The notes: a model not told the origin generated them from the sequence alone. 64,000 nt of DNA from Chlorops oryzae (GCA_020466095.1 CM035808.1:5474822-5538821); one strand, 5' to 3'. Numbered from the stretch's first letter, positions 10,792 to 22,752 are shown. Numbers and translations are program-made.

Positions 10792-11085
10792 CGTTGTAGT
10801 AATGGTTCGAGTAGCCGGCCTTCCCTGCAACGCGTCCAGCGGGCATTTTTGTGGCTCTTCTTGTCTATGGTTTCGTTCAACTTTCTAATGTGATTGTTTA
10901 GTGGTTTTTCTCCGTTTTCCGTTCTGCCGGAAATGTGCTTAGGTTGCCTTCGTTGGTGCAGCGACCAATGAGTGCTCTTGCCGCATTCAATTATAGTTTT
11001 TAATGAAATTTGAGACGCAGGGTGAATTTTCTTCTTCTTTCTATTTCGAAAGAGCGCTCTTTTTCTACTAATCTCCACACTCTCT
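10792..11085 (-). other. Possible non-coding 5' exon with splice donor
   Basis: On the minus strand the segment ends CAACG|GTAAGAAC, a strong 5' splice site, and has higher GC than its surroundings. A 96-codon open frame runs up to the donor but lacks an ATG start and has no recognised domain. It could be an untranslated or alternative first exon of a minus-strand gene such as the membrane exon at 7117-7715, though its frame does not join that exon in the coding phase. Weak evidence. Confidence 0.3.
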
Positions 11086-11546
11086 TTTTCTCTCTTTACT
11101 GTATTGAAAAAAGGCTTGATTAGGCTGTCTTGTGCAGTCCTTTGAGCATCCTAGTTCATAAGTGATTTACTTTCCGTTGCTGTTGTTGACGTGCGTCTTG
11201 CAACTGTCAAGGAAAGTGGTCGCCAAAGTGGCTTCTGTAATGGCCTTAGCCTTGGCATTTCATTGCTGTTCTTAAATAATTTGGCACACGGACTGCAAAA
11301 CGGAAAAGAGAAAAGAAGAAAGAGTTATTGTACATATTATTTACATATCGTAGCTTATGGTAATTTGCCAAAATATTTTAAATGAATTCTATGCATTGAA
11401 AATTTCCTAATTTTCATAACCAAAAGCCTTAAAGCCTAGACAGACGTATACCATAATCGCGATTAAAATTGCCTTAATCCTATTTGCTAAAATACCCTGA
11501 CAGACGAGAGTAAATAGATACAAACACGATTATTATATCAGCTGCT

Positions 11547-11868
11547 ATGTATCTGTCAAAAATCATAGCTTTGATAAGGAAGATTTTCTTGTTTCAAATT
11601 TTCATACACATACTTCAATTATTTAAAATTTGAGCTGCAGAAAGTGCCGCAAAGAAAGGAATGCCCTGAAAAAGATTATTTAATTTATATTTTCTTTTTT
11701 GTGAAAAATGTATCTGTCAAAAATCATAGCTTTGATAAGGAAGATTTTCTTGTTTCAAATTTTCATACACATACTTCAATTATTTAAAATTTGAGCTGCA
11801 GAAAGTGCCAAAGAAAGGAATGCCCTGAAAAAGATTATTTAATTTATATTTTCTTTTTTGTGAAAAAT
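11547..11868. repeat. Tandem duplication, two copies of about 161 bp
   Basis: The block beginning TGTATCTGTCAAAAATCATA and running through CTGCAGAAAGTGCC to TTTTTTGTGAAAAAT occurs at 11547 and again at 11709, nearly identical. A recent local duplication in non-coding DNA. Confidence 0.9.
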
Positions 11869-12164
11869 TTTTCTCACTGAGAAATTAAGATTTTTTTAAA
11901 AGATTCCTTGTTTAATTAGCTCTCAGCCGCTATTTGTTTCGTCTTTCTATTTTAATTAATTTTCGAGATATATTTTGAAAGAGAGCTTATTAGAAATGAT
12001 TTTTCAAGGATATTTGAAGGACGCTGTGCAACAGGAATTTAAAACTTTCTACAGTAATTTTACATAGTACCTATTCATATATCAACAACCCCTTTATGAC
12101 GATTCCCTTCCCGAGGCCGCACTTCCCTTTGAATGTATAACTTGTTTATCGAAAATATAACGGC

Positions 12165-12465
12165 CGAGCAGTGTTGCCAAACTGATACAATTGTATCAAA
12201 AATGATACTTTTTTTTCCAAATGATACGGAGATACTTTTTTTCTGAATTTAATACCTTTTTTGTTTTGAGGGCTATAATGAAAAAAATTTTCAATCAATG
12301 GAAAATAGTTGCATTTGACAAAAATGTAAAGATAATCGATGACATTGAGGAATTTTGGGGCAACGTTTCAAATATGAAAAACACAAATCTAAAACAAACA
12401 CATTGCTTTGTTGTTGTAAAGAAAGTTGACAGTTTAGGTTCAGATTTGTTGTTCTTGTTGTAATA
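12165..12465 (+). mobile_element. Possible hAT transposon relic
   Basis: Begins with AGTGTTGCCAAACTGATAC followed by repeated GATACTTTTTTT-type sequence, reminiscent of hAT ends. The open frame downstream contains IDDIEEFWGNVSNM, which loosely recalls the segment before the C-terminal dimerisation region of hAT transposases. No intact domain and no second terminus found. Weak, by resemblance only. Confidence 0.3.
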
Positions 12466-12739
12466 TTGATATCACCTTGTTAAATACACCTTTATTAGAA
12501 CTAAACGAAGAACTAAACCTATTGCCAACACCTTGAATTGAAGTATGTACATTAGGGTGATGACTTTTGGTGGTTTTTTCTCCACAAAAATTTCCTGTAT
12601 TATAGTACGATGAACTTTTATTAAAGATGCCATAAAACACTAATTTCAAGGTTATTTGATAAAAAAAAATGTCACGCACCAAGTCATTTGAAAAATAAAA
12701 TTTTTGATTTTTTTCCAAAATTTTGAAGTTAATGTAAGC

Positions 12740-13195
12740 AGAGTCGCTCCTAGAGGGGTCAAATGTAGGACCAACTCCCATTATTTTTTTATTCCCAATA
12801 ATTTCTCCAAACAAACCTTCCCCCTATCTCCACTCTTTAAGGGGGCTCCCATACAAAAGTAATTTTTTTTATGAATTTTCCCCCCACTGTCCTAACTAGC
12901 CCCAGAGTGCTCCTAGAGGAGTCAAATGTTTGACCGACCCCCCTCAACTTTGTCCCCCTAACATATTTTCCCAACATACTGACTCCCTATCACCCCTCCT
13001 TAGGGGGTCACCCATACAAAATTATCTTAATTTTATCACAATTTCATACAAAATGGCTGTCACTACAGTCAAGCCCCTCCTAGGGGGATGATATATATGA
13101 CCGACCCCCATTATTTTTTTACCCCAAATATTTTCTTCAAACATACCCACCCTCTATCTCCCCTCCTTAGGGGGGTCCCCATACAAAAATAGGCT
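12740..13195 (+). repeat. Three diverged tandem copies of a 150-170-bp unit
   Basis: Each copy starts with CTCCTAGRGGRGTCAA or CTCCTAGGGGGATGA, continues with GACCRACYCCC and a CCCTATC..CC block, and ends GGGGGYCNCCATACAAAA. Starts are near 12745, 12905 and 13075. C-rich plus strand, unlike the surrounding AT-rich DNA. Source unknown. Confidence 0.8.
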
Positions 13196-13711
13196 TAAAT
13201 TAAAGAAAAATGCCTCACGAACTTCAATCTATAATATAGATGCCGTAGGAACAAGAACGAGCATGTTCAGTATGCATATTCGAAAAATTTACAAAATTAC
13301 CTTTTAAACGAGTCTAATATGAAGAATATTGGATTCGTTTTTGGTATGTTTTAAAAATATGTTATAATTATTACCTTTTTATAAAACTGAATTTTGGGTT
13401 CCATCCCCTAACTGGGCAAATAATGACCCTAGTAGAAAAAAATAAATGTTCGAGTCAAATGCCGCAAACCTCAATCTATGACGAGTTTTTGAGACTATAA
13501 CCATTAAAATCGGTTAGTGGTTTCTATTCATAAAATTAATTCAAAACAAATATTTTTTGAAACGTCTTTACATGCATTCAGACCGAGAGAGATATGCAAA
13601 GACCTAAGAAACGAACGTGAAAACAGTGAATAATTTTGTTATGTTTGTAAGCATATGAATAGCTGTTTTTGTTCCTTTTTTTTTATCTTTTGAAATTGTG
13701 AAAATGAAGAC

Positions 13712-13811
13712 NNNNNNNNNNNNNNNNNNNNNNNNNNNNNNNNNNNNNNNNNNNNNNNNNNNNNNNNNNNNNNNNNNNNNNNNNNNNNNNNNNNNNNNNN
13801 NNNNNNNNNNN
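13712..13811. other. Assembly gap (100 N)
   Basis: Exactly 100 N. It falls at the 5' side of the plus-strand coding segment, so part of that gene is missing or of unknown length. Confidence 0.99.
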
Positions 13812-14401
13812 TTTATTTGGGCGGGGTGCCCCTGCCAAATGTCGAAATTCTAACGTGCATTCAATTGGTCCGTCTACGAATTTTACACTGCGATGGTAGT
13901 TTTCGTCTTTTCGCAACTGATTTCCAATCACCGCGCGGCGGTGTCGTTTTTGCCTACGCGTACAAATTACATCCGGATGATGGCGAGTTAGACTGCATTT
14001 TACGATTTTGTACCGGAAATAATGCTCGCGATTGCTATTTATTCCTCGGTGATTACTATGATACCATAAGTTTGCAAAAGGGACGCTGCTATATATCGCC
14101 ATTCAAGCCGAAATATAATGAGTTGCTCACGGGGCTGCTTGAATCGACGCAAATACCAAAGGACATGGCATTCGCCGATCTGGCCGCAAATGGCTGGCGG
14201 GTGCGATACTATGTTGCTGCCTTCGATGGTGCCATACAAATAAAAGATATTGGCGTGCTGTATCGCAAAGCGGCGGAAGCACGTGACACTGCTTATCTGG
14301 GTGCAGTATTTCTAAACACGTTCGACATCAACTTATACGTTTTTCCGCTCGATACAAATATTGCCCTCATACAAGTGTACGGTTCAGAATTACTAAATTG
14401 A
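13812..14401 (+). CDS. Unidentified protein, 3' portion (5' end lost in gap)
   Basis: The frame is open from the gap edge to TGA at 14399-14401, about 195 codons, with GC content and codon use that differ clearly from the AT-rich flanks. Reading starts ..YLGGVPLPNVEILTCIQL and ends NIALIQVYGSELLN. Features: several Cys (for example LDCILRFCTG, ARDCYLF, KGRCYISPF), aromatic-rich strands and no clear membrane segment, suggestive of a beta-rich globular or secreted domain. Just before the gap, GTGAAAATGAAGAC offers an ATG at 13704-13706 that could be the start, but the gap prevents proof. No family recognised. If the minus-strand exons at 7.7 and 57-61 kb belong to one gene, this gene is nested in its intron on the opposite strand. 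Confidence 0.75.
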
Positions 14402-14563
14402 CTGACCACAAAATATATGTGTGTGTGTATATCCTCTGCCATTGTAAATATATGTACTCGTAAAAAGCTCGCCATTGCCAGAAAATGTTTATTATTATTA
14501 TTATTTTTTTTTTTTACTACATTAAGTTGAAAGAATTTTTTATAAACTTAAAGATTTTAGCAG

Positions 14564-14569
14564 AATAAA
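14564..14569 (+). terminator. Poly(A) signal AATAAA
   Basis: Canonical AATAAA about 165 bases after the stop at 14401, within AT-rich 3' UTR-like sequence that includes a TG repeat. Fits as the 3' end of the preceding gene. Confidence 0.6.
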
Positions 14570-15414
14570 TATCAATTTTATGGTTGCGCGATATTAACTG
14601 GTTTTATCCTTTAGGAAGGAGTTTTATTATTGATGTGGCTAGCAGTTACAATTTTCGGATTTCGTACATTTAGAAGAAACACGCCTAATCGAAGGGAGTG
14701 ATAAGAGAAGAAGATACCAAAGAACGATATCGGGAGGAGCCGACCTGGATGGGATAACCCTTCAGAATAGAAGACGTTGAGAAGAAGAAGGTGTTTATCC
14801 AACCACTCGATATGCTAGTGGAATTGCTGGAAACATTGAATAATGGTTAATTTTCATCGCTCGAAAACTCTTTAAAATGGAACATTTTGATACAACAGAA
14901 CTAGTCCTTTTTGGACCAGTTTGGAACTAGACCCTAACTAGACTAGATGTAAGCAGTTTTTTGAAAAAATTTAGCCCCAAAATTCTCAGAATTTTTCACT
15001 TATCTATATATAAATTGCATCGAAATCGGACGTCATGAATTTTTTGGATTTTTTGGTTTTTGGTCCAAAACTCTAAAACTTTCCTCTGTCCCTCCCAAAA
15101 TTTTTTGGTTAATGTCTCATAATTGCAATCTACCAATGTGTCCAATATCAGTACCACGAAAGCACTTTTCTCTATCAACGTCCCTGAAGGAAATTTAAAG
15201 GGAACAAGATTTTCGAAATTTTTAAGCACATCTTCAGATTCTTCCTCTCGATTATCTCGACTCGATATCAATAATTGTATCGGAATATGGATTACGATGT
15301 TGATCTAATATGAGAAGATGGCAGATAGGATTTTACATTCGAAAGTGTTAACAGATCTCAAATTTGGTGCACCTACTTACGAGCCAGGACGACAAAGTGT
15401 GATCTCGGTCTTAG
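14570..15414. other. Non-coding spacer
   Basis: No convincing gene; a slightly purine-rich patch at 14690-14800 could be transposon debris. Nothing else recognised. Confidence 0.4.
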
Positions 15415-16320
15415 CTACACCGAGAGAAATAACAAATCAACTACTTAGAACAGTTAAAGTAAGAGTGGTCAAATAAACTGTATTCCGCGTTAAATGCACT
15501 GAAAAAGGCAGTCAAATGAACAGTTGAAAAACAGTTACATTTTTATGTTTCTAAATTCGCTTTCGTTTCACTTAGACGTATAAGTTCGCATTCTGATCAA
15601 CCGTCTCCGGAGGTTTCGATAGCTCAGTGCTTTAAACTGTGAATCGACAGTCGTGAGCTTCGGGGTTCGATCCCTGCTGGCGGCGGGAATTTTTCTGAAT
15701 TTTTTTTTTTTAACTACAGTTTTTTTTTTGTTCTGAGTGTAGTTGTTTTGGAAGACAAAAATTTTCTCCTAAATTTTTAAGGTTTTAATTTATTTAATTT
15801 TTGTTTAATGGTTAAATTTCAAGCAAAAAATTTTGGTAGTGAAACAATTCCTTAAGCACGTTCCCCAAAACTTGAGCAACCATAAACTCAAGTGAGCATT
15901 TTGACCAACAAATTAAATTCGTTCGTTTAGCGTAATGGTTAAGACGTTCGCCCGTTCGAAGTGGAGGTCAGCGGTTCAAGGCTCGGCCGAGGCGAGAAAA
16001 TTAAAGAGATGAAAGAGAAAAAGATTTAAATAGAAACAAATAAATAAAGAAAAAATATAATAATTTAATAAAAAAAAAAACTATTAATAAAAGAAGATAA
16101 AAAAAAGTCAAAGCAAAAAATAAATTTTTTTCCCAGTCGCTGTTGACAGTTGATTTAACCGCGAGACAGTTATATCAACCATCAGGTAGTTATATCCTTA
16201 TTGACTGTGTTTGTACTGTTGAATTGACCGCTACTACACATAAGCTAAGAATTAACGGTGAACTCGGTTATTTTAACCTGCTTTTTCAGTTAATATAACT
16301 ACCTTTTTCTCTCGGTGTAG
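15415..16320. mobile_element. Terminal-inverted-repeat element carrying a nested SINE-like repeat
   Basis: A perfect 15-bp inverted pair bounds it: CTACACCGAGAGAAA at 15415-15429 and TTTCTCTCGGTGTAG at 16306-16320. Its interior is rich in AACAGTT/AACTGTT-like motifs, interrupted by the dimeric tRNA-like repeat at 15585-16115. No transposase. Looks like a MITE later hit by a retroposon. Superfamily undetermined. Confidence 0.75.
15585..16115 (+). mobile_element. Repeat with two tRNA-like heads, copy 2
   Basis: Same layout as 9587-10079. First head: GATAGCTCAGTG and GGTTCGATCCC (about 15663-15673). Second head: TAGCGTAATGG (15928-15938) and GGTTCAAGGCT (from 15973), then an A-rich tail with AATAAATAAAG-type repeats. 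It lies inside the inverted-repeat element 15415-16320. Confidence 0.7.
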
Positions 16321-16454
16321 GGATTAGGGTAGTCAAGTGAGCTAGAATTGGACATTGTAGCATTTTTAAAGGAATTAAATAAAAAATTGTAATCAAATTT
16401 AAACAAAAAGGATTTTCATTCTGGTTCTCCTTGGACGCTCAACCCGACGCTACA

Positions 16455-16645
16455 ACAACGCTAAGGAGGAGTAGTCTCGAGCCTAAGTTCAACTTTTTGA
16501 AGGTTTAAACTTTCAAATGATGGTCTTCAGGACAAGTTTAAACCAGGTTTATTAATTTGATATCAAAAATGTTTGAAAAATTAAAATAAAGCAAAGGTAT
16601 TCGATTGAGTTAAACTGGCATGGAGACTAAAAGAATATATTTACT
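16455..16645 (+). repeat. Dispersed repeat (matches 41650-41800)
   Basis: Shared phrases in the same order at both places: CTTTTTGAARGTTTAA, TTCCAAATGATRGTCTTCAG-type, AGCCAGGTTTATTAA-type and GAAAAATTMMAATAA, with ATGRAGACTRAAAGAA at the end. Diverged copies of an unknown element; ends not defined. Confidence 0.6.
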
Positions 16646-18875
16646 TGTAAATCAAAATCTAAAATTTCAGCTCTTAAAAAGGGTCTGTTCAATGATAGCA
16701 ATATTATTTTCGACTTTCTGTTTTTACGCAATATTATTTCAATATTTAAATTTCGAAGCTCTTAAGCCGAGTTGAAGACTACAACTTTAGAATACTTCCT
16801 TTTTCCTTCGGGAAAAATTTCTGCGCAAAACTCCCGGGAATATTCATTAGGGCTGATGAAATTTTCCAAATTTTCTCCCCAAACTAAACTTAAATAATCA
16901 TAATTTAAGTTAGAAGCTCTTTCGAATGAGCTGGTCACAATAGTTGACACTCACCCAGGCAAAAAAGATTCTTTTGAATGTTAACTTTTTCGATTTCGTC
17001 AGCCCTTTTAAGTGTGTCAATCTTGCCTTCTGACGGGAAAATGTGTTGGGCATGTTGTCTTTTTGTATTCGAGTGGCTTCCGAAAATTATAAAGAAAAAC
17101 GATTTATAGTAAAAGCTTTCATAATTTCGAACCCTTAAATAAGCGATGTCACTCAAATGTCAAGCACTAAAGCAGCTTTAGCTCTGATATAAATGCTATG
17201 TGGAAGGACATTTTTTTTCAAGTGCAAACAAAAGGATGTATGCAGTTGCGAGGAAAACATCTTAAAACTTTTTAATCCGATTTTCCTTTGCAAAATATAC
17301 ATAGATATATATATTTTTTTAATAATTCGAACGTAAAGCATAAAAATTGAGAAACAGTTCCTATCCATTGCGAAATTTTATTTTCGTTTTGCAATTTTCC
17401 ATAAATTTCTGTTCGCAACAATTGCGAATTGCAGCTACAAAGCGAAAAATGCCTGGCGGCGACATCCGACAATTGTTTTTTTCTGAAATATCCGTTTGAG
17501 CTTTCTGTTTGTTTGCGTGAATTTTCTTGTCGACAAAATATTCAAGCATAGGTACATTGCATGTGTAAAAGGACTATTTCCATGAAAATTAAATTGCTCT
17601 TCGGAGAAAAAAGCTCGTCGTCACCGATATTAGACATTTCCGGAAATCCTGTAGTTATGTGAAGCGTGCACGATATCCTTATATATACATTCAATCAGTA
17701 GCTGTAGCTGCACCAGTGACCGTTCCTGATTTTAGCCAAACTGCATTACTCTAGCAAACTCCATGAAATGCCCGTGACGAGCAAGGATAAGCATGACGGA
17801 ACGATTGTAATTTATGCAGCAAGTGATTTAAAACTGTCATGTTGACAATCTTTTTTTATGGCTCTGCTGAAAATTCGAATTTTTCCTCTTCATAAGAATT
17901 CGCAGAGCTTGTTAGTTCTTCTTTGAAATTGCTTGAATTCGTAAAATTTTTTAGCTTTCAGAAAATTCTTCGCCCAAAAAAGGAAAACTCAAAACAATAA
18001 ATTACACAAAAATAGAAAAATAAAAAGGAAATACGTAGAACAGTTATGGATGTGCCAAGTCCTTTAAGTTTCAAAGCTTTTTGCACAAAATAAATTAATT
18101 TACCTTTCGCTTGCGTAAATTGTCTGATTAAATTTTTACCAAATAAAAACTCATAAATTAAACGAGTTAATCGTGCATTTTAATTAATATACCTTATGCT
18201 TGATTTATCCTCTTCGCAAATTGCTATTAATGCCTTAAGCACGCTTTTTATAGTTCTGGGAAAAAATTGATTGAATTTTATGCCGTATTCATGTATGGCA
18301 AATATGTGTAATGATGATGATGTTTCCAATGAAAAAATGACTTCTCAATTTGCATTCCTCAAAAGCTTATTTCTGCGAATAAACTCACTCGCAAAGAAAT
18401 ATTCTTCTCCGAAGAAAAAAATATTTTAAAAAAATTGAAAAGAAATTTTCTTATAAATACGTTCAGTCAACGAAAAAATGAGAAATTTTCCACTCTGGGA
18501 AATTCGAAAAATCAGCTTTAAAAATAACAATGAAATAATTCGTGGCGTAGGTTCTACCACAATGGGTAAACGCTAAAGCGGCGCGTCGCGTCGCGTCGCG
18601 ACGTTGAGAGAAAACAAAACACAACAAGGACAATCTGTTCGAATTGCTCCTCATAAAATTGTAATGCATATTTAATAAGAGCAACAACGTGACATTGACG
18701 CCTTCGATTGTCTGCATATTTTAATGCGATAAGGACACACACAGCACACAAACGCACGCACTCACACACCCACGCACTCATAATGCATCAACTGAAAATG
18801 AACAATATTTGGAATTATTGTCATCATAAATTTTCACAGTTTGCGAGTGAAGAGAGAGAAAATTCATTCGACTTA
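16646..18875. other. Non-coding AT-rich stretch
   Basis: No gene recognised; the open frames here are short and lack domains. Notable only for a GC island of CGCGT repeats at 18577-18602 and a CA-rich patch at 18733-18780. Confidence 0.45.
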
Positions 18876-19228
18876 CCCAGCAGTTATTTAGGAAGTGCAT
18901 TACCAAAGTAATGCATTTTTTCATCGATGAAATGGGAATGCAAAGTAAATTGAACAAATTTGCATTAGAGGTAATCGAAAAGGTAATGTGTTGCCTGATA
19001 TGGTCACTCCCAAAGCAAAAGCGTTACAATACTTCTATAGCATTACTTGCGAATGTAAATAGTAATGCATTAAAAAATCAAGTATTTTCGATTACTTTTC
19101 GTACAACTGGTAATGCATTACATTCGTTAAGACATCGCGGTATTAAAAATAATCGATTCTGTAATGCATAAACAGTACGCCTTTTGAATTACTTTTTGCA
19201 TTACCATCGGTTACAATTAACTGCTGGG
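18876..19228. mobile_element. MITE with CCCAGCAGTTA termini, copy 1
   Basis: Starts CCCAGCAGTTATT and ends AATTAACTGCTGGG, flanked on both sides by TA, as for Tc1/mariner-type insertions. 353 bp, non-coding, full of TAATGCATTA-type palindromes. A full second copy is at 25497-25860. Confidence 0.88.
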
Positions 19229-19243
19229 TATGAAGAGATGCTA

Positions 19244-20075
19244 TATTTGTACCCGATACACTCTGTGTCGAGGGTATATTGGGTTTGTGGGGTTGTGTGT
19301 AATACCCAGAACCAGTCGAGATAGACTATACAAAATATATACAGAAATGATCAGCGTCACCAGGAGATTCGTCTGTCCGTCTGTTTGTATACAGTTATCT
19401 TATCGAAGGAGTTGAGCTATCTTGACAAAATTTGGTATGCGTGCTCACGGGGACATGAGTAAGAACAAGTTCGAGAATGGACCCGATCGGACCATTTTTA
19501 AGGGTACCTCCAGTACTAGGGTCTGTTACGAAAATCACAAAAACTGCTCTAAAACCGAAGTTTTTCAAGATATCTTAATGAAATTTGAACATATTTGAAG
19601 TCAGTTATTCAATTTCAAAAAATTTGAAAAGTGGGCGTGGCCGAAGGGCGTTTTTCGAAAATTGCCTCCTACACCCGAAATTCAAATGGTACTTGAACGA
19701 AATTTGGCACTTATGCTTCCTTTGGAGCCATAAACACCATTCCAAAAAATTTCCTTGATCGGATCCATTATTAAGGGTACCTCCAGTACTAGGGTCTGTC
19801 ACAAAAATCCCAAAACTGCCCCAAAATCGGAAATTTTTTGAGATATTTCACTGAAGCTTAGAATTTGAGCGTATATTTAACCTCCGATTAGAAAACAAAA
19901 AAATTGGAAAAGTGGGCGTGGCGAAAGGGCGGTTTTCATAAAGAAATTCAACAAAAGTCGATATATGGGGCCCCTAATAGCCTTACACACCTCTTGATAT
20001 TAAAAATTATTTGAACACGTGTGTCTGTGTCGGGTATTTTATTGTCAGGCTCGCCTGACTATAACACCCTTACTT
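19244..20075 (+). mobile_element. DINE-1/Helentron-like non-autonomous element, family R1
   Basis: The 5' part has the GTACCCGATACACTCTGTG..GAGGGTATATTGGG arrangement, followed by a CTGTCCGTCTGTTT motif and AGTGGGCGTGG motifs. The 3' end has a short hairpin GTCAGGCTCGCCTGAC (20044-20059), then TATAACACCCTTACTTTTTT. The layout is like Drosophila DINE-1/INE-1 elements, which are derived from Helentrons. No coding capacity. Family assignment is from remembered architecture. Confidence 0.6.
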
Positions 20076-21247
20076 TTTTACTTTTTTTTTTTTTGTTATT
20101 GAAAGTCGTTTATCCTTTAAGCAATAAAAAAAAAATAGCAACGTTGCTCATTGTTTATTAAGGACAATTCAGACATGAAAATATTTATATCGAAAATATA
20201 AATTTCAATTTCAGTCGGATTTGTTTTTTTAAGAAAATTTCTTCTTCGCTTAATTTATCGAATTCGAGAGTCCTTATGATGATATCGACCATATAAGTAA
20301 TTTCGCAAAAAGGCGTCGATATACAAAACATTTGTATTGTTTTATGGTATCCGTCGTTTGTGCATTTGTTGGGCTATGAAATGATGAATTTTCTTTTGTT
20401 TTTAATTACTCCACAGAGAGCAAATCACCTTATGGTTAATAAGCTTCCTGGCAACGTTATCGTTAGCAGGTGTCTTGTAGGTTTCTTTTTAAATCCTGTT
20501 TTTCTTTTTATCTTCAATATTTCTTTTGAACAAAGGATAAAGCGTTGAGGGCTTTCTTTCTTCATCATCCTCATTGCTTAGCTACACTCTGCCTTTAGTT
20601 TTTGTGAGCGAATGAAAAAGCCGTGGCGAAAAAAAGCAATGATGATTGAAGTGCCAGGATTAAGTCCAAAAGGATGCCCCAAAAAGAAATGAATGAATGA
20701 ATACCATCGAAAAAGACTTAGCATCAATGGGAGAGCCTACGTCAAGCGGATGTCCCAAATAGAAAGATTAATGGAGATAAGCGGACCCTAGCTTTGGACG
20801 GGATGAAAACATATTTTTACGAATATTTTAAAATATAATCCAAAAGGTCACTTGCGGCGGATGGTCCGAAGCATTATACAAATTCGCTCTACACACTGGA
20901 AGACATTTCGATCCGTCGCGAGGGGATTTGGTATGGGAGATTTTTTTCTCTCTCCACCCCTTGGGTTTGTGTTGGTCGTACAGTGTAAGTTTGGTCTAAT
21001 CTGGCTTCAATGGAATTTTCAGTCTGACTTACTGAAATTGTGATTGATGAATGTTGGGAATTAAAGTTTTTCCTCTTTCGGTTCTGATTGGAATTGTAGT
21101 GTAACAGTTTTTTTTTCCAGCTAAATTTTCAGTATTGTGAAAAGAGAATTGAAAAGATTTGTGAACGAACTTAATGTCCAATATAGTTAAGAAAAAATTT
21201 TTGACGAATGTTAGAATGTTGATGAAAACATTCGTCATCGAAGATAA
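20076..21247. other. Non-coding stretch
   Basis: AT-rich; frames of 60-80 codons without domains. Nothing recognised. Confidence 0.4.
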
Positions 21248-22135
21248 TAACACTGGGCAACACATAAAATATTTCGGAGAAAAGGAATGCAGTTTCTGAG
21301 AGTCCTCGACGAGTATAACAACGCCTCATAATTGGTTTAGTCGGATTGGTTTGAGGTTCTTCTTTTAGCGATCTAAAAAAAATTTGGCCGAAAACTAAGT
21401 TGCGCACTTACTTTTGGCTATATCTCGTAAACTGTTCAATATTTCTCTTTTCTTTCTATGACATAGTTGTAGTACTAGACTCAAACAAAACAATTTTAGT
21501 TATAACTAGAGCTTGGATTTTGAATATTTTGAATTTTTTTGAATTATTTGAATTTATTGAATATTTCGATTTAAAAAATTTTTTTTTGCATTTAACTGTG
21601 CTTTTTGAATATTTTATTCACTTAAGTAGGATTTTTTGTTCATTTGACAATTCAACATTTTAATAGGTGTACTAAATCGAACTAAATTGGAATTTTTGAC
21701 TCTGAATTTTTTGATAATTTAGAATTTTTTGCATTTCTTTTTGAATTTTTTTTGAATATTTTTAATTTTTTTTGTTGAATTTTTTTGAATATTTTTTGAC
21801 TATTTTTTTTTTTTCATTTTTTTTACATATTCAAATTCCGAGGCAAAGCTATAACCAATCAAAAAAAAACTCCATCGAGAAGCTGAAAATTACAAAAATC
21901 TCAAAAATTTTCACCTTTTTTTAACTCTTCAGGGCCATATCTCCCAAGCCGGTAATACAATTAATTTTGTGAAAATTTTTTGATTTTTATATATAAAAAT
22001 TATAAATTAATCATTATTTCAATACATCAACTGCACCCGAACTCTCCTTTATTCCGTTTTGCCTTCTCAAAGGTGAAAAATTTTGAGCAAAAAACAGAAG
22101 AAGAAAGGTCACCAAAAAATTGTTGCCCTGTGTAA
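21248..22135 (+). mobile_element. Inverted-repeat element, family R3
   Basis: Left end TAACACTGGGCAACACA, right end AATTGTTGCCCTGTGTAA: imperfect inverted termini CAC(T/A)GGGCAACA flanked by TAA. The inner part 21300-21480 (GAGTATAACAACGCCTCATA, TGGCTATATCTCGTAAACTG) matches 43290-43450 and, in reverse, 55930-56065. The middle 21510-21830 is a TTGAATTTTTT-rich expansion. No transposase. Confidence 0.6.
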
Positions 22136-22240
22136 TCTTTTTGAAAATTCTCTGATTTGTTTCGCAAAATATATGTCATGCTACAATGTCGAGTAACATG
22201 CTATAAATCTTGCTTAGTTATTAAATTCAGTACCCAATAA

Positions 22241-22444
22241 TAGCATGTTTCCACATTGAATTAACATATTGAATTAACCATATGGGTTAGAGTCTGTAAA
22301 GCATCTGCATCAAATCTTATCAACAATATTATTTGTTTTTAGTCTCCTGAACCAATATTTTCAATAATAATCGTAATTATACGCTTCTAAATGTCCGAAA
22401 TAACTCTAATTCATTTAGTTAATTTACTCTGTGGAAACATGCTA
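22241..22444. mobile_element. PIF/Harbinger-like MITE (204 bp)
   Basis: Inverted termini TAGCATGTTTCCACA and TGTGGAAACATGCTA, flanked by TAA on both sides (22238-22240, 22445-22447). A 3-bp TWA duplication is the PIF/Harbinger hallmark. Non-coding. Confidence 0.85.
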
Positions 22445-22752
22445 TAACACTGTCAGACAAAAAAAAAAAAGCAAATGAATATTTGTACAATTTTCCTGTA
22501 GATCTCGGCCTCCTAAGCAAGAAAAAATTTTTTTTTACATTTTTCTATGGAAGAGTTTTTGAGAAAAAAATTTTTGAAATTTTTTTCAGTGCATTTCGTA
22601 GGTGCACTTGCTATTTCAAGCATATCGCGGGCCCCGATCTACCGATTTTAATATATATATTTTTTTAAATTATAGATAATTAAGATCCCTACAACTATTA
22701 CAAATAAAGTTTTTGATTTGCATGAATAGTTTTAGTGCTAGAGGTGCAAATA

